NCBI RefSeq assembly: GCF_030409715.1
Contig: NZ_JAUFQI010000001.1
Coordinates: 2,778,501 to 2,842,500, forward strand
Direction: 5' to 3'
DNA length: 64,000 nucleotides
DNA from: Reinekea marina
Lineage (GTDB): Bacteria; Pseudomonadota; Gammaproteobacteria; Pseudomonadales; Natronospirillaceae
Position 1 is the stretch's first letter. The number at the start of each line of letters is the position of its first letter. The notes under the pieces are model-generated. The model searched no databases and was not told the origin of the DNA. It saw nothing but the letters and a program-made list of their open reading frames with translations. Positions 19,337-28,101 of the stretch are shown here, in pieces. Both the position numbers and the translations under genes were made by a program.

Positions 19337-20223
19337 GTTCTTTTTGGAATGCCTATATTTTCGTACTCACCGGAATATTTTTATTAGGTATTATCGGCCT
19401 AATTTACTTCACTCGACGTATGCCGGGCGATGATAAAATAGGCGAAACAACTGGCCATAAATTTGATGACATTGAGGAATACAACAACCCAATGCCAAAA
19501 TGGTGGTTGAATTTATTTTACATCACCATCGTATTTGCTGTCGGATACATGATCTATTACCCGGTGGGCAATTGGGAAGGTATTAGTAAGTGGACATCTG
19601 CTAATCAACTCGAAGCAGAAACCGCGGCGTACAATGAAAAGTATGGTGATATTTACCTACGCTTTTTAGATACACCTGTTGAAGAATTGCAAAACAATGC
19701 TCAAGCAAAACGCATTGGCCAGCGCCTATTTGTTAACAATTGCTCTCTATGCCACGGTCAAAACGCGCAGGGCTATTATGGTTTCCCTAACCTAACCGAC
19801 AATGATTGGTTGTATGGCAGTGATGCCGATCAAATTAAACATTCCATTAATTTCGGTCGCATGGGTCAAATGCCAGCGTGGAAAGATACACTAGGTACAC
19901 AGGGTGTCTCTGCCGTGACAGAATATGTACTCAGCATTTCAGGTAATGAGTATATTGAGTCTCAAGCTAAGAAAGGCGAAGTCATTTACCAGCAAATGTG
20001 TGTGGCCTGCCACGGTGCCCAAGGGCAAGGTAATATAGCGTTAGGTGCACCTAACCTTACCAACAATATTTGGTTATACGACCTACCTGAGCAAGAACTG
20101 CGACGCGACATAATGACTACCGTTATGAATGGCCGTGCCGGCAACATGCCAGCTTGGAAAGATATTTTAGGGGAAGAAAAAGTCCATCTAGTATCTGGAT
20201 ACGTATATAGCCTACGTAATTAA
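19333..20223 (+). CDS. ccoP: cbb3 oxidase subunit III CcoP (diheme cytochrome c)
   Basis: Diheme c-type cytochrome that passes electrons from soluble cytochromes to CcoO. Two N-terminal transmembrane helices (about 7-27 and 57-77) precede two heme motifs, CSLCH (137-141) and CVACH (223-227). Methionine ligands are in GQMPAW and GNMPAW. At 296 aa it has normal length. It is the last gene of the structural operon and is followed by a terminator. Confidence 0.97.
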   Translation: MSSFWNAYIFVLTGIFLLGIIGLIYFTRRMPGDDKIGETTGHKFDDIEEYNNPMPKWWLNLFYITIVFAVGYMIYYPVGNWEGISKWTSANQLEAETAAYNEKYGDIYLRFLDTPVEELQNNAQAKRIGQRLFVNNCSLCHGQNAQGYYGFPNLTDNDWLYGSDADQIKHSINFGRMGQMPAWKDTLGTQGVSAVTEYVLSISGNEYIESQAKKGEVIYQQMCVACHGAQGQGNIALGAPNLTNNIWLYDLPEQELRRDIMTTVMNGRAGNMPAWKDILGEEKVHLVSGYVYSLRN

Positions 20224-20230
20224 ACCGTAA

Positions 20231-20256
20231 GGGAGGCAACGCCTCCCTGATTTTCC
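20231..20256 (+). terminator. Rho-independent terminator after ccoP
   Basis: GGGAGGC (20231-20237) and GCCTCCC (20241-20247) form a 7-bp all-GC-rich stem with a 3-nt loop, followed by TGATTTTCC. It starts 8 bp after the ccoP stop and separates the structural ccoNOQP operon from the assembly genes. Confidence 0.7.
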
Positions 20257-20321
20257 TGTTAAAGGCGAATACAATCCGCAAATAAGTCTTCACGCACGTT
20301 TATGACTGGAATCAATTTCTT

Positions 20322-21728
20322 ATGTCTAAGACCTCAAAAAGCTCCGCCTCCTCTCCTGAAATCATTTCAACTGACCTTTATCAAGCAAGAGAAAAAATTT
20401 ACATCCGTCGCGTTAATGGGTTATTTCGAAATTTACGCGTCATTGGTGGGCTATTTTTATTTGCGCTGTATTTTGGTGTGCTCTGGTTAGATTGGGATGG
20501 CAGGCAGGCGGTACTTTTCGATCTACCGGCTCGGCAATTTCACATATTTGGTATAACTTTCTGGCCTCAAGATTTTGCACTGCTGGCTTGGGCACTCATC
20601 ATAGCGGCTTTCGCACTCTTTTTTATTACGGTCTATGCAGGCCGAGTATGGTGCGGTTATACCTGCCCGCAAAGCGTTTGGACGTGGATCTTCATGTTCA
20701 TAGAAGAAAAAACTGAGGGCAAGCGCAACGCCCGTATTAAGATGGATCAAACTGGATTCACGCTTGAAAAACTGCTTAGGAAAACAGCTAAGCATATTTT
20801 ATGGACTTTAGTGGCTTTAGTAACGGCCATTACCTTTGTTGGGTATTTTGCGCCCATTAAGGAACTTATCCCTGATTTAGCAACATTCCAAGCTCACGGT
20901 TGGAGTGTGTTCTGGATAGCATTTTTTACCTTAGCGACTTACGGCAACGCCGGTTGGTTAAGAGAGCAAGTGTGCATTTACATGTGCCCTTACGCTCGCT
21001 TTCAGTCGGTCATGTTCGATGAAGACACCCTAATTGTGAGCTACGATGCCGCAAGAGGTGAAAGCCGAGGTACAAGAAAACGTGGTGTAGAGCCAGACAC
21101 TTTAGGTCTTGGTGACTGCATTGACTGTGAATTATGCGTTCAGGTTTGTCCTACGGGTATCGATATTCGAGACGGCTTGCAATACGAATGCATTTCCTGC
21201 GCGGCATGTATTGACGCTTGCGACAGTGTGATGGAAAAAATGGATTATGATAAAGGTCTAATCCGCTATACAACAGAAAACGAATTAGAAGGTAAGAAAT
21301 CGCATTTATTAAGACCGAGATTGGTAGGCTATGCCGTGGCGCTGTTGATCATGATTATTGCGTTTACTTGGGTGATTCTCAGTCGCGTTCCTTTAGAGTT
21401 GCATATTTCCCGTGATCGCAATGCATTACACCAAATGACCAGTGACGGGTTAATAGAAAATAACTACATGTTAAAAGTCATCAACATGACAAATGAACCA
21501 CAAACGTTTCAACTTTTTGTCGAGGGAATGGAAGGTTTAGAATTACGCAGCGATACCACCTTTACTGTTCGCGCGAGCGAATCAGAAGATATATCCGCTA
21601 CGTTAGTATTACCACCAGCCTTAAACAAGCTGCCGACGAATGAAATTTATTTCAGTATTCAAAGTATTGATGATGAATCTTTAAAGACCCGAGAAGAGAG
21701 CCGATTCTTTGGACCGGCCAATTTTTAA
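20322..21728 (+). CDS. ccoG: cbb3 oxidase assembly protein CcoG (RdxA-type)
   Basis: Membrane iron-sulfur protein acting as a cupric reductase that supplies Cu(I) for cbb3 assembly. About five transmembrane helices are visible (about 37-55, 84-107, 158-180, 196-214 and 337-358). Cysteine motifs are CGYTCPQSVW, CIYMCPYARF, and a ferredoxin pair CIDCELCVQVCP and CISCAACIDACD. A C-terminal immunoglobulin-like FixG domain spans about 365-468. At 468 aa it is full length and begins the ccoGHIS assembly operon. Confidence 0.96.
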   Translation: MSKTSKSSASSPEIISTDLYQAREKIYIRRVNGLFRNLRVIGGLFLFALYFGVLWLDWDGRQAVLFDLPARQFHIFGITFWPQDFALLAWALIIAAFALFFITVYAGRVWCGYTCPQSVWTWIFMFIEEKTEGKRNARIKMDQTGFTLEKLLRKTAKHILWTLVALVTAITFVGYFAPIKELIPDLATFQAHGWSVFWIAFFTLATYGNAGWLREQVCIYMCPYARFQSVMFDEDTLIVSYDAARGESRGTRKRGVEPDTLGLGDCIDCELCVQVCPTGIDIRDGLQYECISCAACIDACDSVMEKMDYDKGLIRYTTENELEGKKSHLLRPRLVGYAVALLIMIIAFTWVILSRVPLELHISRDRNALHQMTSDGLIENNYMLKVINMTNEPQTFQLFVEGMEGLELRSDTTFTVRASESEDISATLVLPPALNKLPTNEIYFSIQSIDDESLKTREESRFFGPANF

Positions 21729-21743
21729 TTTTGGAGTAAGCAC

Positions 21744-22256
21744 TTGATAAACGACACTACCCCTTGGTACAAACAATTTTGGCCTTGGTTCATTTTATCG
21801 CCGTTACTAATTGTCATCTGCGCGGGATTTTGGATGCTTTACATGGCCATAACGACCAACGATGGTGTCATCGTTGATAATTTTTATAAAGATGGCCTTG
21901 GCATTGAAGTCCGAACGGAACAAGATATGGTGGCCAGAAACCTTGGGTTAAATGCCAATCTAAAATGGACAGGGCGAACCTTAAGTGTTGAACTGAAAGG
22001 TTTAACCACCGGCTATCCTGATCAGCTTTCACTGTTAATCGTTTTTCCAACTAAAAGCTCACGCGATATTCAAGTCTTGTTAAATCACCAAGGTGCAGGT
22101 GTGTATAAAGGCGCATTAACGGAAGAAGTAACTGGCACTCGTCAATTACAATTAGAGCCTGTTTCTGGTTCCGTAAAAAACAGCTGGCGCCTACACGCAA
22201 AAGCTCAACTGCCCCCTCTTTCCAGTTATGTGGCACTTACCCCGAAAGCCCAATGA
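21744..22256 (+). CDS. ccoH: cbb3 oxidase assembly protein CcoH (FixH)
   Basis: Membrane-anchored FixH-family protein needed for cbb3 assembly and copper delivery. One transmembrane helix (about 13-33) is followed by a periplasmic beta-rich domain with the family's VDNFYKDGLGI. The start is TTG at 21744 with GGAG 7 nt upstream. The next in-frame ATG would remove the membrane anchor, so TTG is preferred. At 170 aa it has normal length. Its stop overlaps ccoI (ATGA). Confidence 0.9.
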   Translation: MINDTTPWYKQFWPWFILSPLLIVICAGFWMLYMAITTNDGVIVDNFYKDGLGIEVRTEQDMVARNLGLNANLKWTGRTLSVELKGLTTGYPDQLSLLIVFPTKSSRDIQVLLNHQGAGVYKGALTEEVTGTRQLQLEPVSGSVKNSWRLHAKAQLPPLSSYVALTPKAQ

Positions 22257-24637
22257 CCTCTTCTCACTGTTTTCACTGCGGGTTGCCTAACCCTAAGCAA
22301 CCCCATCTACTGACAATAGAAGGCGATCAACTCGCCTTTTGTTGTATTGGCTGCCAAGGCGCGGCGAAAACCATTATCGAATCAGGTTTGGGAGATTACT
22401 ATAAGTTTCATCAGCCCGACCAAAGCCCAGTCTTCATTGAATTATCGGACCGGCAACAGCAAGCCTTCCAAATTTTAGAGCGAAATGACGTTCAGGCTCA
22501 ATTTGTACATCAGATATCACCTAACGAACACCACGCTATTTTACTGATTGAAGGCATTAGCTGCTCGGCTTGTGCTTGGTTGATTGACAAACGTCTAACT
22601 CAACTAAACGGCGTAACTAAAGCGCACGTTAATTCAGCCACACATCGGCTGTTGCTGGAGTGGGACCCTAACCAAATCGGGTTGTCCGAAATTGCTAAAA
22701 CTCTCTTCTTTATTGGCTATCAAATCACGCCTTTCTTACCGAGTGAAGAAGATACTGTTATTAAACGCACGCAACGCCAATACATCTTAAGGTTAGGTAT
22801 TGCCGGGATAGGCATGATGCAGGCCATGATGAATGCTGTTGCGCTTTATTCAGGGCAAATCACCCAACAACATGAACAGTGGCTGTGGTGGGCGAGTTTA
22901 TTTTTGACGGTGCCTGTGATGCTGATATCGGCAAGGCCATTCTTCACATCCGCTTGGCAAGCGTTACGAGCAAAACAAATGTCCATGGATGTGAGCGTTT
23001 CTCTGGCCATTTTAAGTGCTTTTTTTGCGAGTTTATACGCAACAGTTATAGGGCATGGAGAGGTTTATTACGAATCGGTCAATATGTTTACCTTCTTCTT
23101 GGTGTTGAGTCGATTCTTAGAGTTTAGGGCTCGTACGCAATCGAATCGTAATCACCACAATCAAGTCACACTCCCGACTCTGTGTAAAAAAATACTGAGC
23201 GAAGGCGAGCTTCAAACTTGTTCGGTAACCGATTTAAACGTTAATGATTTGATTGAACTCCAAGCCGGTGAAGCCTGCCCTGTTGATGGTCAATTAGTGA
23301 GCGGCACTTCTGAGTTTGATGAATCTACTTTTACCGGTGAGTTTACTGGTGTCCGAAAAAGCGTTGGGGATTCAGTACTGGCAGGTTCCGTCAACTTGGC
23401 ACAGCCCATTACCTTAAAAGTAACGGCTCTAGGTGCCAACAGCAGTTACAACCTAATTCAAAGGCTCATTGAGCAAGCAAGCCAAAGCAAACCTCGATTA
23501 GCGTTAATGGCTGATCGCGGCGCACAGCAATTTGTGTGGTCGACGTTAATCATTACCTTATTCATTGGATTGTTCTGGCTTTATTATGACCCTGACCGTG
23601 CATTCTGGGTTGTGATCAGTGTTTTGGTTGTAACCTGCCCATGTGCATTGAGCCTTGCTACCCCCACGGCGTTATCACAGTCATTAAATCAGCTAAAAAA
23701 CATTGGTTTCTTGCTTACCAAAGGCTACACCATCGAGCGCTTAGCCTCTATTAGGACCATTGCATTTGATAAAACAGGCACCTTAACTGAAGGACATTTT
23801 GTAGTTGATCACTTAGAACGCTACCCTAAATTAGATTCGTTGGACTGGACGAATGATGAGGTGCTCGCCCTTTGTCATTTACTCGAAAAGCAAAGCGATC
23901 ACCCCATCACAAAAGCGTTTCCAAAACAAGCTAGCAGCAGCCCGATAGGCATAAACAACATAATTTACAATGCGGGTCTTGGCGTTTCTGCTGTCGCCTC
24001 TATTGGTGAAATTAAATTAGGAAACGCACAGTTTACCCATCAGTCTGAGCAGCCAAACAGCGATACCATTTTATTCTTAACGTTGAATTCAGAACGGCTA
24101 GCGGCTATTCGGCTGAAAGATAGGGCTCGTGCCTCATGCTCAGCGTTATTTTCGGAACTTACAAAATTAAATATTCAGACCAACATAATTTCCGGCGATC
24201 CAAACCCAAAAGCGGCGAATGCCTTTCAAGAATTGGGGTTTAAGGGTCACTACTTTTTCGGAGCGAAACCCGATGACAAGCTCACTATTTTAAAAAAAGC
24301 CGATAAAGACAGCGCTTTCGTTGGTGATGGGATCAATGATGGACCCGTCTTGGCCGGAGCACACCTTTCGATTGCCGTAAATAACGCAACAGACTTAAGC
24401 AAAACACAAGCCGATGCGATCTTACTCAATGATAACCTTTTGACGATTACGCAGGCCATCATCATTGCGAAGAAAACGCATCGCATTATTAAACAGAATT
24501 TAGCTTGGGCATTAGTCTATAATGTGGTGGCGCTGCCAGTGGCCGCTATGGGATTAATCACTCCGTGGCAAGCCGCCATTGGAATGTCGCTAAGCTCACT
24601 CATTGTCGTCGGCAATGCTGTTCGACTAAGGAAGTAA
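22253..24637 (+). CDS. ccoI: copper-exporting P1B-type ATPase CcoI (FixI/CopA2)
   Basis: P-type ATPase that moves copper across the inner membrane for assembly of the cbb3 CuB centre. The N-terminal region has HCFHCGLPNP and CCIGCQG, then a heavy-metal-associated domain with GISCSACAWL. Eight membrane helices include the CPC transport motif in TCPCALSLATPTAL. The phosphorylation site DKTGTLTEG and the ATP-binding GDGINDGPVL are present. At 794 aa it is typical of CopA2-type pumps. It is the third gene of ccoGHIS. Confidence 0.96.
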   Translation: MTSSHCFHCGLPNPKQPHLLTIEGDQLAFCCIGCQGAAKTIIESGLGDYYKFHQPDQSPVFIELSDRQQQAFQILERNDVQAQFVHQISPNEHHAILLIEGISCSACAWLIDKRLTQLNGVTKAHVNSATHRLLLEWDPNQIGLSEIAKTLFFIGYQITPFLPSEEDTVIKRTQRQYILRLGIAGIGMMQAMMNAVALYSGQITQQHEQWLWWASLFLTVPVMLISARPFFTSAWQALRAKQMSMDVSVSLAILSAFFASLYATVIGHGEVYYESVNMFTFFLVLSRFLEFRARTQSNRNHHNQVTLPTLCKKILSEGELQTCSVTDLNVNDLIELQAGEACPVDGQLVSGTSEFDESTFTGEFTGVRKSVGDSVLAGSVNLAQPITLKVTALGANSSYNLIQRLIEQASQSKPRLALMADRGAQQFVWSTLIITLFIGLFWLYYDPDRAFWVVISVLVVTCPCALSLATPTALSQSLNQLKNIGFLLTKGYTIERLASIRTIAFDKTGTLTEGHFVVDHLERYPKLDSLDWTNDEVLALCHLLEKQSDHPITKAFPKQASSSPIGINNIIYNAGLGVSAVASIGEIKLGNAQFTHQSEQPNSDTILFLTLNSERLAAIRLKDRARASCSALFSELTKLNIQTNIISGDPNPKAANAFQELGFKGHYFFGAKPDDKLTILKKADKDSAFVGDGINDGPVLAGAHLSIAVNNATDLSKTQADAILLNDNLLTITQAIIIAKKTHRIIKQNLAWALVYNVVALPVAAMGLITPWQAAIGMSLSSLIVVGNAVRLRK

Positions 24638-24638
24638 A

Positions 24639-24821
24639 TTGGATATCCTGCTGATTCTAATCCCTGTTACGCTCTTTTTATTAACCATTGGCGGCGTTTT
24701 ATTTTGGTGGACTGTTAAAACCGGTCAGTACGATGATTTAGACAGCCCAGCTCAACGGATTTTATTCGACGACGATCATCATATGGTTCCTACCAAAACT
24801 AAATCTTCTAAAAAGCAATGA
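24639..24821 (+). CDS. ccoS: cbb3 oxidase maturation protein CcoS
   Basis: A 60-residue protein with one N-terminal transmembrane helix (about 3-25) and the conserved motifs FFWWTVKTGQYDDLDSPAQRILFDD-like: here FWWTVKTGQYDDL and RILFDDD. CcoS is required for cofactor insertion into cbb3. The start is TTG, 1 nt after the ccoI stop, with AAGGAAG inside the ccoI end as ribosome-binding site. Its stop overlaps the next gene as ATGA. Confidence 0.92.
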   Translation: MDILLILIPVTLFLLTIGGVLFWWTVKTGQYDDLDSPAQRILFDDDHHMVPTKTKSSKKQ

Positions 24822-25456
24822 TCAGCACCCTTCTTTCAGCCTTTATCATTGGGTTAGTTTCGGCGGGTCATTGTTTTGGCATGTGCGGGGGCCTGGTTGT
24901 AGCTGCTGGTTTTAACAGCCAAGCACCTTCTTACATTTGGTATTATAATTTAGGCCGAATCTTAACCTATGCACTGCTCGGTGGCTTCTTTGGCCTAACC
25001 TTCGCGGCCTTACCTGCCGCGACCATACCTTGGCTTAAACTTATGTCCATCACGTTACTGGTGCTGACGGCATTGTATTTCATGGGCATAACATCGGCCG
25101 TCACTCAATTAGAGCGATTAGGGCTTCCTATCTGGAAAAAGTTACAACCGCTGACCAAGCAATTTTTACCGGTATCGTCCTCGGCTTCCGCCTTACGACT
25201 CGGGTTTCTTTGGGGATTTATTCCCTGTGGGTTAGTGTATACCGCACTGGCCTTTGCCATAAGCCTAGGTAGCTTAACTCAGTCCATTATAGCCATGCTT
25301 GCCTTTGGCCTGGGTACTTTACCAGCGATGGTATTCTCTGGGTTAGCGGCGAATCGAATTCGGCCCATTCTAAATAGGCACTCGGTAAGAGTCGCGCTTG
25401 GTAGTGTGTTGTTGTTCACTGCGTTATTATTAGCCTCAACGCTTATTCAACACTAG
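24818..25456 (+). CDS. sulfite exporter TauE/SafE-like membrane protein (cco-linked)
   Basis: Polytopic membrane protein of the SafE/DsbD-transmembrane superfamily, with about six helices. The signature SAGHCFGMCGGLVVA (about 15-29) has two cysteines and a histidine that could bind metal or act in redox. A second half has LGFLWGFIPCGLVYTAL, giving the GxC repeated pattern. At 212 aa, overlapping ccoS by 4 nt, it is part of the assembly operon, as in Pseudomonas cco loci. A role in copper or redox handling for cbb3 maturation is an inference from position. Confidence 0.82.
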   Translation: MISTLLSAFIIGLVSAGHCFGMCGGLVVAAGFNSQAPSYIWYYNLGRILTYALLGGFFGLTFAALPAATIPWLKLMSITLLVLTALYFMGITSAVTQLERLGLPIWKKLQPLTKQFLPVSSSASALRLGFLWGFIPCGLVYTALAFAISLGSLTQSIIAMLAFGLGTLPAMVFSGLAANRIRPILNRHSVRVALGSVLLFTALLLASTLIQH

Positions 25457-25465
25457 GGTTTATCC

Positions 25466-26065
25466 ATGCATTATATTTTCGGGTACGGCTCACTTATTTG
25501 CCAAGACAGCCGCAGTCGCACCGGAACAAGCTCAAAAGCTTACGCCATCGAAGTCAAAGGCATTAGCCGTAATTGGTCTGTTCATACGCCTGATTGGCCA
25601 GCCACGGCGGTCAGTGTGACGCAAAAACAATCCAGCCACTGTACTGGGGTTTATTTTGAAGTCGATGAAGCCAATTTAAAGCAGTTTGACCGCAGAGAAC
25701 AAGGTTATAACCGTGTCCAAATACCTTGGGAGTCGGTTGCGCCAAGCTGTACACAGCCTTTACCTGAATCTGGTAACTTATGGGTATATGTTGGCAAAAA
25801 CAACAATGTCACGCCTTTGCCCGAACGCCCTATCATGCAAAGCTACCTTGATGTGATCTTAAATGGCTGTTTAGACTTTAGCGAGCATTTTGCCGCTCGG
25901 TTCTTGCAGCTTACTGGGCATTGGCAGCATCTCATTGACGACCGCAGCAACCCGCAGTATGTGCGACCACTAAACTCAACCCACCGCCTTGAGTTGATAG
26001 ACAAGCTAATTGCTGAGAATCAGCCAGAGTTGTGGACTGAACGTAAGCCACTTGAACCTAAATAA
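25466..26065 (+). CDS. gamma-glutamylcyclotransferase-fold protein
   Basis: GGCT/AIG2-like fold. The N-terminal FGYGSLICQDSRSRTG (about 4-19) is the glycine-rich substrate loop, and FDRREQGYNRVQI (about 73-85) carries the candidate catalytic glutamate. Family members cyclise gamma-glutamyl amines or glutathione to 5-oxoproline, but many bacterial members are uncharacterised. At 199 aa it is longer than small AIG2 proteins. It begins 9 bp after the SafE-like gene and is probably co-transcribed. Confidence 0.75.
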   Translation: MHYIFGYGSLICQDSRSRTGTSSKAYAIEVKGISRNWSVHTPDWPATAVSVTQKQSSHCTGVYFEVDEANLKQFDRREQGYNRVQIPWESVAPSCTQPLPESGNLWVYVGKNNNVTPLPERPIMQSYLDVILNGCLDFSEHFAARFLQLTGHWQHLIDDRSNPQYVRPLNSTHRLELIDKLIAENQPELWTERKPLEPK

Positions 26066-26152
26066 AACTGAGGCTAACGCTGTTTTGGGCATTTACTGAA
26101 AGCTTCTCTCGTGTTACAACACGCGGCCAATTTATACCTAGACTGACATACC

Positions 26153-27058
26153 ATGAAAGATACACTGATCGGCAAAGATAAACTCGAATACAACAAGCTG
26201 CATAAGAGACTTCGTCGTGATGTCGGTAAGGCCATTGCCGATTATAAAATGATCGAAGATGGCGATAAAATCATGGTTTGTTTATCGGGCGGTAAAGACT
26301 CATTTACCATGTTAGATATTCTGCTAAATTTGCAAAAAAGTGCGCCTGTGTCCTTTGAGCTGGTCGCCGTGAATTTAGACCAAAAGCAACCTGACTTTCC
26401 TGAAGACATTTTACCAAATTACTTACAAAAGCTAGGCGTGCCGTACCATATCTTAGAACGGGATACCTATTCGATTGTTCAAGAAACGGTCCCTGAAGGT
26501 AAAACCACCTGTGGGATATGCTCTAGGCTAAGAAGAAGTACCCTATACGCTTTTGCAGATGAAATTGGTGCCACAAAAGTGGCTTTAGGGCATCATCGTG
26601 ACGATATTGTCGAAACACTGTTCCTTAATATGTTTTATGGTGGCAAATTAAAAGCGATGCCGCCGAAATTGCTCAGCGACAGTGGCACTAACGTGCTCAT
26701 CCGACCGATGGCTTATTGTAAAGAAGCCGACATCGCTCGCTTCGCTCAATATCAGCAATACCCTATCATTCCTTGTAACCTGTGTGGTTCTCAAGAAAAC
26801 TTGCAGCGCCAGAACATTAAAGCCATGTGTCAGGAATGGGAGAAGAGCTTCCCTGGCCGCGTAGACAGCATATTCCGCAGCATGGCGAATGTGTCACTTT
26901 CACAGTTGGCAGACCGAGAAGCATTTGATTTCGAATCGCTACAGATTTCCGGCATTCGTGCTGTTAATATTGACGAAAATAGCCAATACGCACCTATGGC
27001 ATCTACTACAGTGAATACTTGGGTACCAGAAGCTCTAAACACGAATACTGCAGACTAA
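26153..27058 (+). CDS. ttcA: tRNA 2-thiocytidine synthetase TtcA
   Basis: Iron-sulfur enzyme that thiolates cytidine 32 of certain tRNAs. The PP-loop motif SGGKDS is at 45-50. The cluster cysteines are in CGICSRLRR (about 123-131) and CNLCGSQ (about 213-219). At 301 aa it has normal length. The 2-thiocytidine-32 substrates include some arginine and serine tRNAs in enterobacteria, and such tRNA genes lie elsewhere in the window. Confidence 0.96.
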   Translation: MKDTLIGKDKLEYNKLHKRLRRDVGKAIADYKMIEDGDKIMVCLSGGKDSFTMLDILLNLQKSAPVSFELVAVNLDQKQPDFPEDILPNYLQKLGVPYHILERDTYSIVQETVPEGKTTCGICSRLRRSTLYAFADEIGATKVALGHHRDDIVETLFLNMFYGGKLKAMPPKLLSDSGTNVLIRPMAYCKEADIARFAQYQQYPIIPCNLCGSQENLQRQNIKAMCQEWEKSFPGRVDSIFRSMANVSLSQLADREAFDFESLQISGIRAVNIDENSQYAPMASTTVNTWVPEALNTNTAD

Positions 27059-27120
27059 ACGCTTTAAGTTTTGGGTTCAATTGACTATTATCCAGTTACT
27101 TATAGAGTTGGAGCCTGTTC

Positions 27121-27858
27121 ATGTCTTTGTCAACGGCCTGCAAAAATTGCAGCTTACATCCCCTGTGTTTACCACTGGCTTTAAACGTTGAAGACATGGA
27201 TACGCTTGATGGCATCATAAACCGTGGTCGCCCTATTAAAAAAGGCGAACACTTGTATTATCAGGGCGATGAATTTAAAGCCATATACGCCGTTAGAACC
27301 GGAACCCTTAAAACCTATTCGCTAACTAATGATGGCGAAGAGCAGATTACCGGGTTTCATCTGGCCAGTGAGTTGGTGGGTTTAGAGAGCTACGATTCTA
27401 CGACATACCCTTCGTCTGCCAAGGCACTAGAAACCACCAATGTCTGTGAAATTCCAATCGAAAAGCTCGATGACTTGGCCGGTAAAATGCCAGAGCTTCG
27501 TCGCCAGTTAATGCGCCTGATGGGCAAAGAACTCAGAGATGAGCAAAAGATGATGCTGCTGTTAAGCAAGAAAAGCGCAGAAGAGCGTATCGCCTCCTTT
27601 TTGATTAATTTAGCCGCTAGATTTAAACGACGCGGCTTTTCTGGAACGTCCTTCCGCCTGACGATGTCCCGCGCTGACATTGCGAATTATTTAGGATTAG
27701 CGGTAGAAACCGTCAGCCGTGTGTTTACTCGTTTACAAAAGCAAGGTTTATTAGACAATTCTGGCAGCGCGAAAGATATCATCATCACAAACTTCGATGA
27801 ATTAACTAAAATGGCATCGTTGGCTGAATGTGAACGATTGGAGCTGGGTACCGCTTAG
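27121..27858 (+). CDS. fnr: FNR/ANR-family oxygen-sensing transcription regulator
   Basis: CRP-fold regulator activating low-oxygen genes through an O2-labile [4Fe-4S] cluster. Cluster cysteines are C7, C10, C16 ([11 protein letters not shown]) and C109 (TNVCEI). The cyclic-nucleotide-like sensory domain is followed by a dimerisation helix (about 125-150). The C-terminal helix-turn-helix has [17 protein letters not shown], with the E-SR recognition residues of the FNR class. At 245 aa it matches Pseudomonas ANR. Likely targets here are ccoNOQP (box at 17013) and the small membrane gene just downstream (box at 27906). A weaker box-like sequence at 27081-27094 precedes the gene itself. Confidence 0.96.
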   Translation: MSLSTACKNCSLHPLCLPLALNVEDMDTLDGIINRGRPIKKGEHLYYQGDEFKAIYAVRTGTLKTYSLTNDGEEQITGFHLASELVGLESYDSTTYPSSAKALETTNVCEIPIEKLDDLAGKMPELRRQLMRLMGKELRDEQKMMLLLSKKSAEERIASFLINLAARFKRRGFSGTSFRLTMSRADIANYLGLAVETVSRVFTRLQKQGLLDNSGSAKDIIITNFDELTKMASLAECERLELGTA

Positions 27859-27905
27859 AACACTGCTTAGTTATCACTCATTAGATCGGTTAATCGATGC
27901 ATTGA

Positions 27906-27919
27906 CTGATCTATATCAA
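27906..27919 (+). promoter_or_regulatory. FNR/ANR box upstream of the CcoM-like gene
   Basis: CTGAT-CTAT-ATCAA matches the consensus TTGAT-N4-ATCAA at 9 of 10 positions. A -10-like TACACT at 27941-27946 puts the box centre about 41 bp upstream of the expected start site, the class II activator position. It lies 48 bp past the FNR/ANR gene's stop and 62 bp before the small gene. Confidence 0.75.
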
Positions 27920-27981
27920 CACACTTAACTCACCTTTTAATACACTGGTTTCAACACATGTAAACCATTTAGAGGTGAGTT

Positions 27982-28101
27982 ATGTATTTAGACATAATTG
28001 TATTATCTGGCATTGGTGTCGTTGGCTTAATGGTCGCTTTTTTAGTAGGTTTTTTCTATATATTGCGCAAAGAAGGCCATCGTAACGACCCCGAATGCTA
28101 G
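27982..28101 (+). CDS. 39-aa single-helix membrane protein, CcoM-like
   Basis: Small gene with a strong ribosome-binding site (AGAGGTGAG, 2 nt before the ATG). The product has a short N-terminus (MYLDII), one transmembrane helix of about 25 residues containing VGLMVAFLVGFFYI, and a basic-then-polar tail. Size, topology and the GLMVAF core resemble, from memory, CcoM, the small subunit found in the Pseudomonas stutzeri cbb3 oxidase. The near-perfect FNR/ANR box upstream and its place just after the oxygen regulator near the cco locus support a cbb3 role. It overlaps convergent nudC by 4 bp. Identification as CcoM is tentative. Confidence 0.65.
   Translation: MYLDIIVLSGIGVVGLMVAFLVGFFYILRKEGHRNDPEC

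Noticed and set aside
20302..20315. FNR-like sequence ATGAC-TGGA-ATCAA just before ccoG
   Set aside because: It matches 8 of 10 positions, but it ends only 6 bp before the ccoG ATG, leaving no room for a promoter and ribosome-binding site downstream. Probably chance.
27081..27094. FNR-like sequence TTGAC-TATT-ATCCA upstream of the FNR gene
   Set aside because: It could mean autoregulation, but the only -10-like hexamer (TATAGA at 27101) would start transcription within 10 bp of the ATG. Geometry does not support a real site without experimental data.
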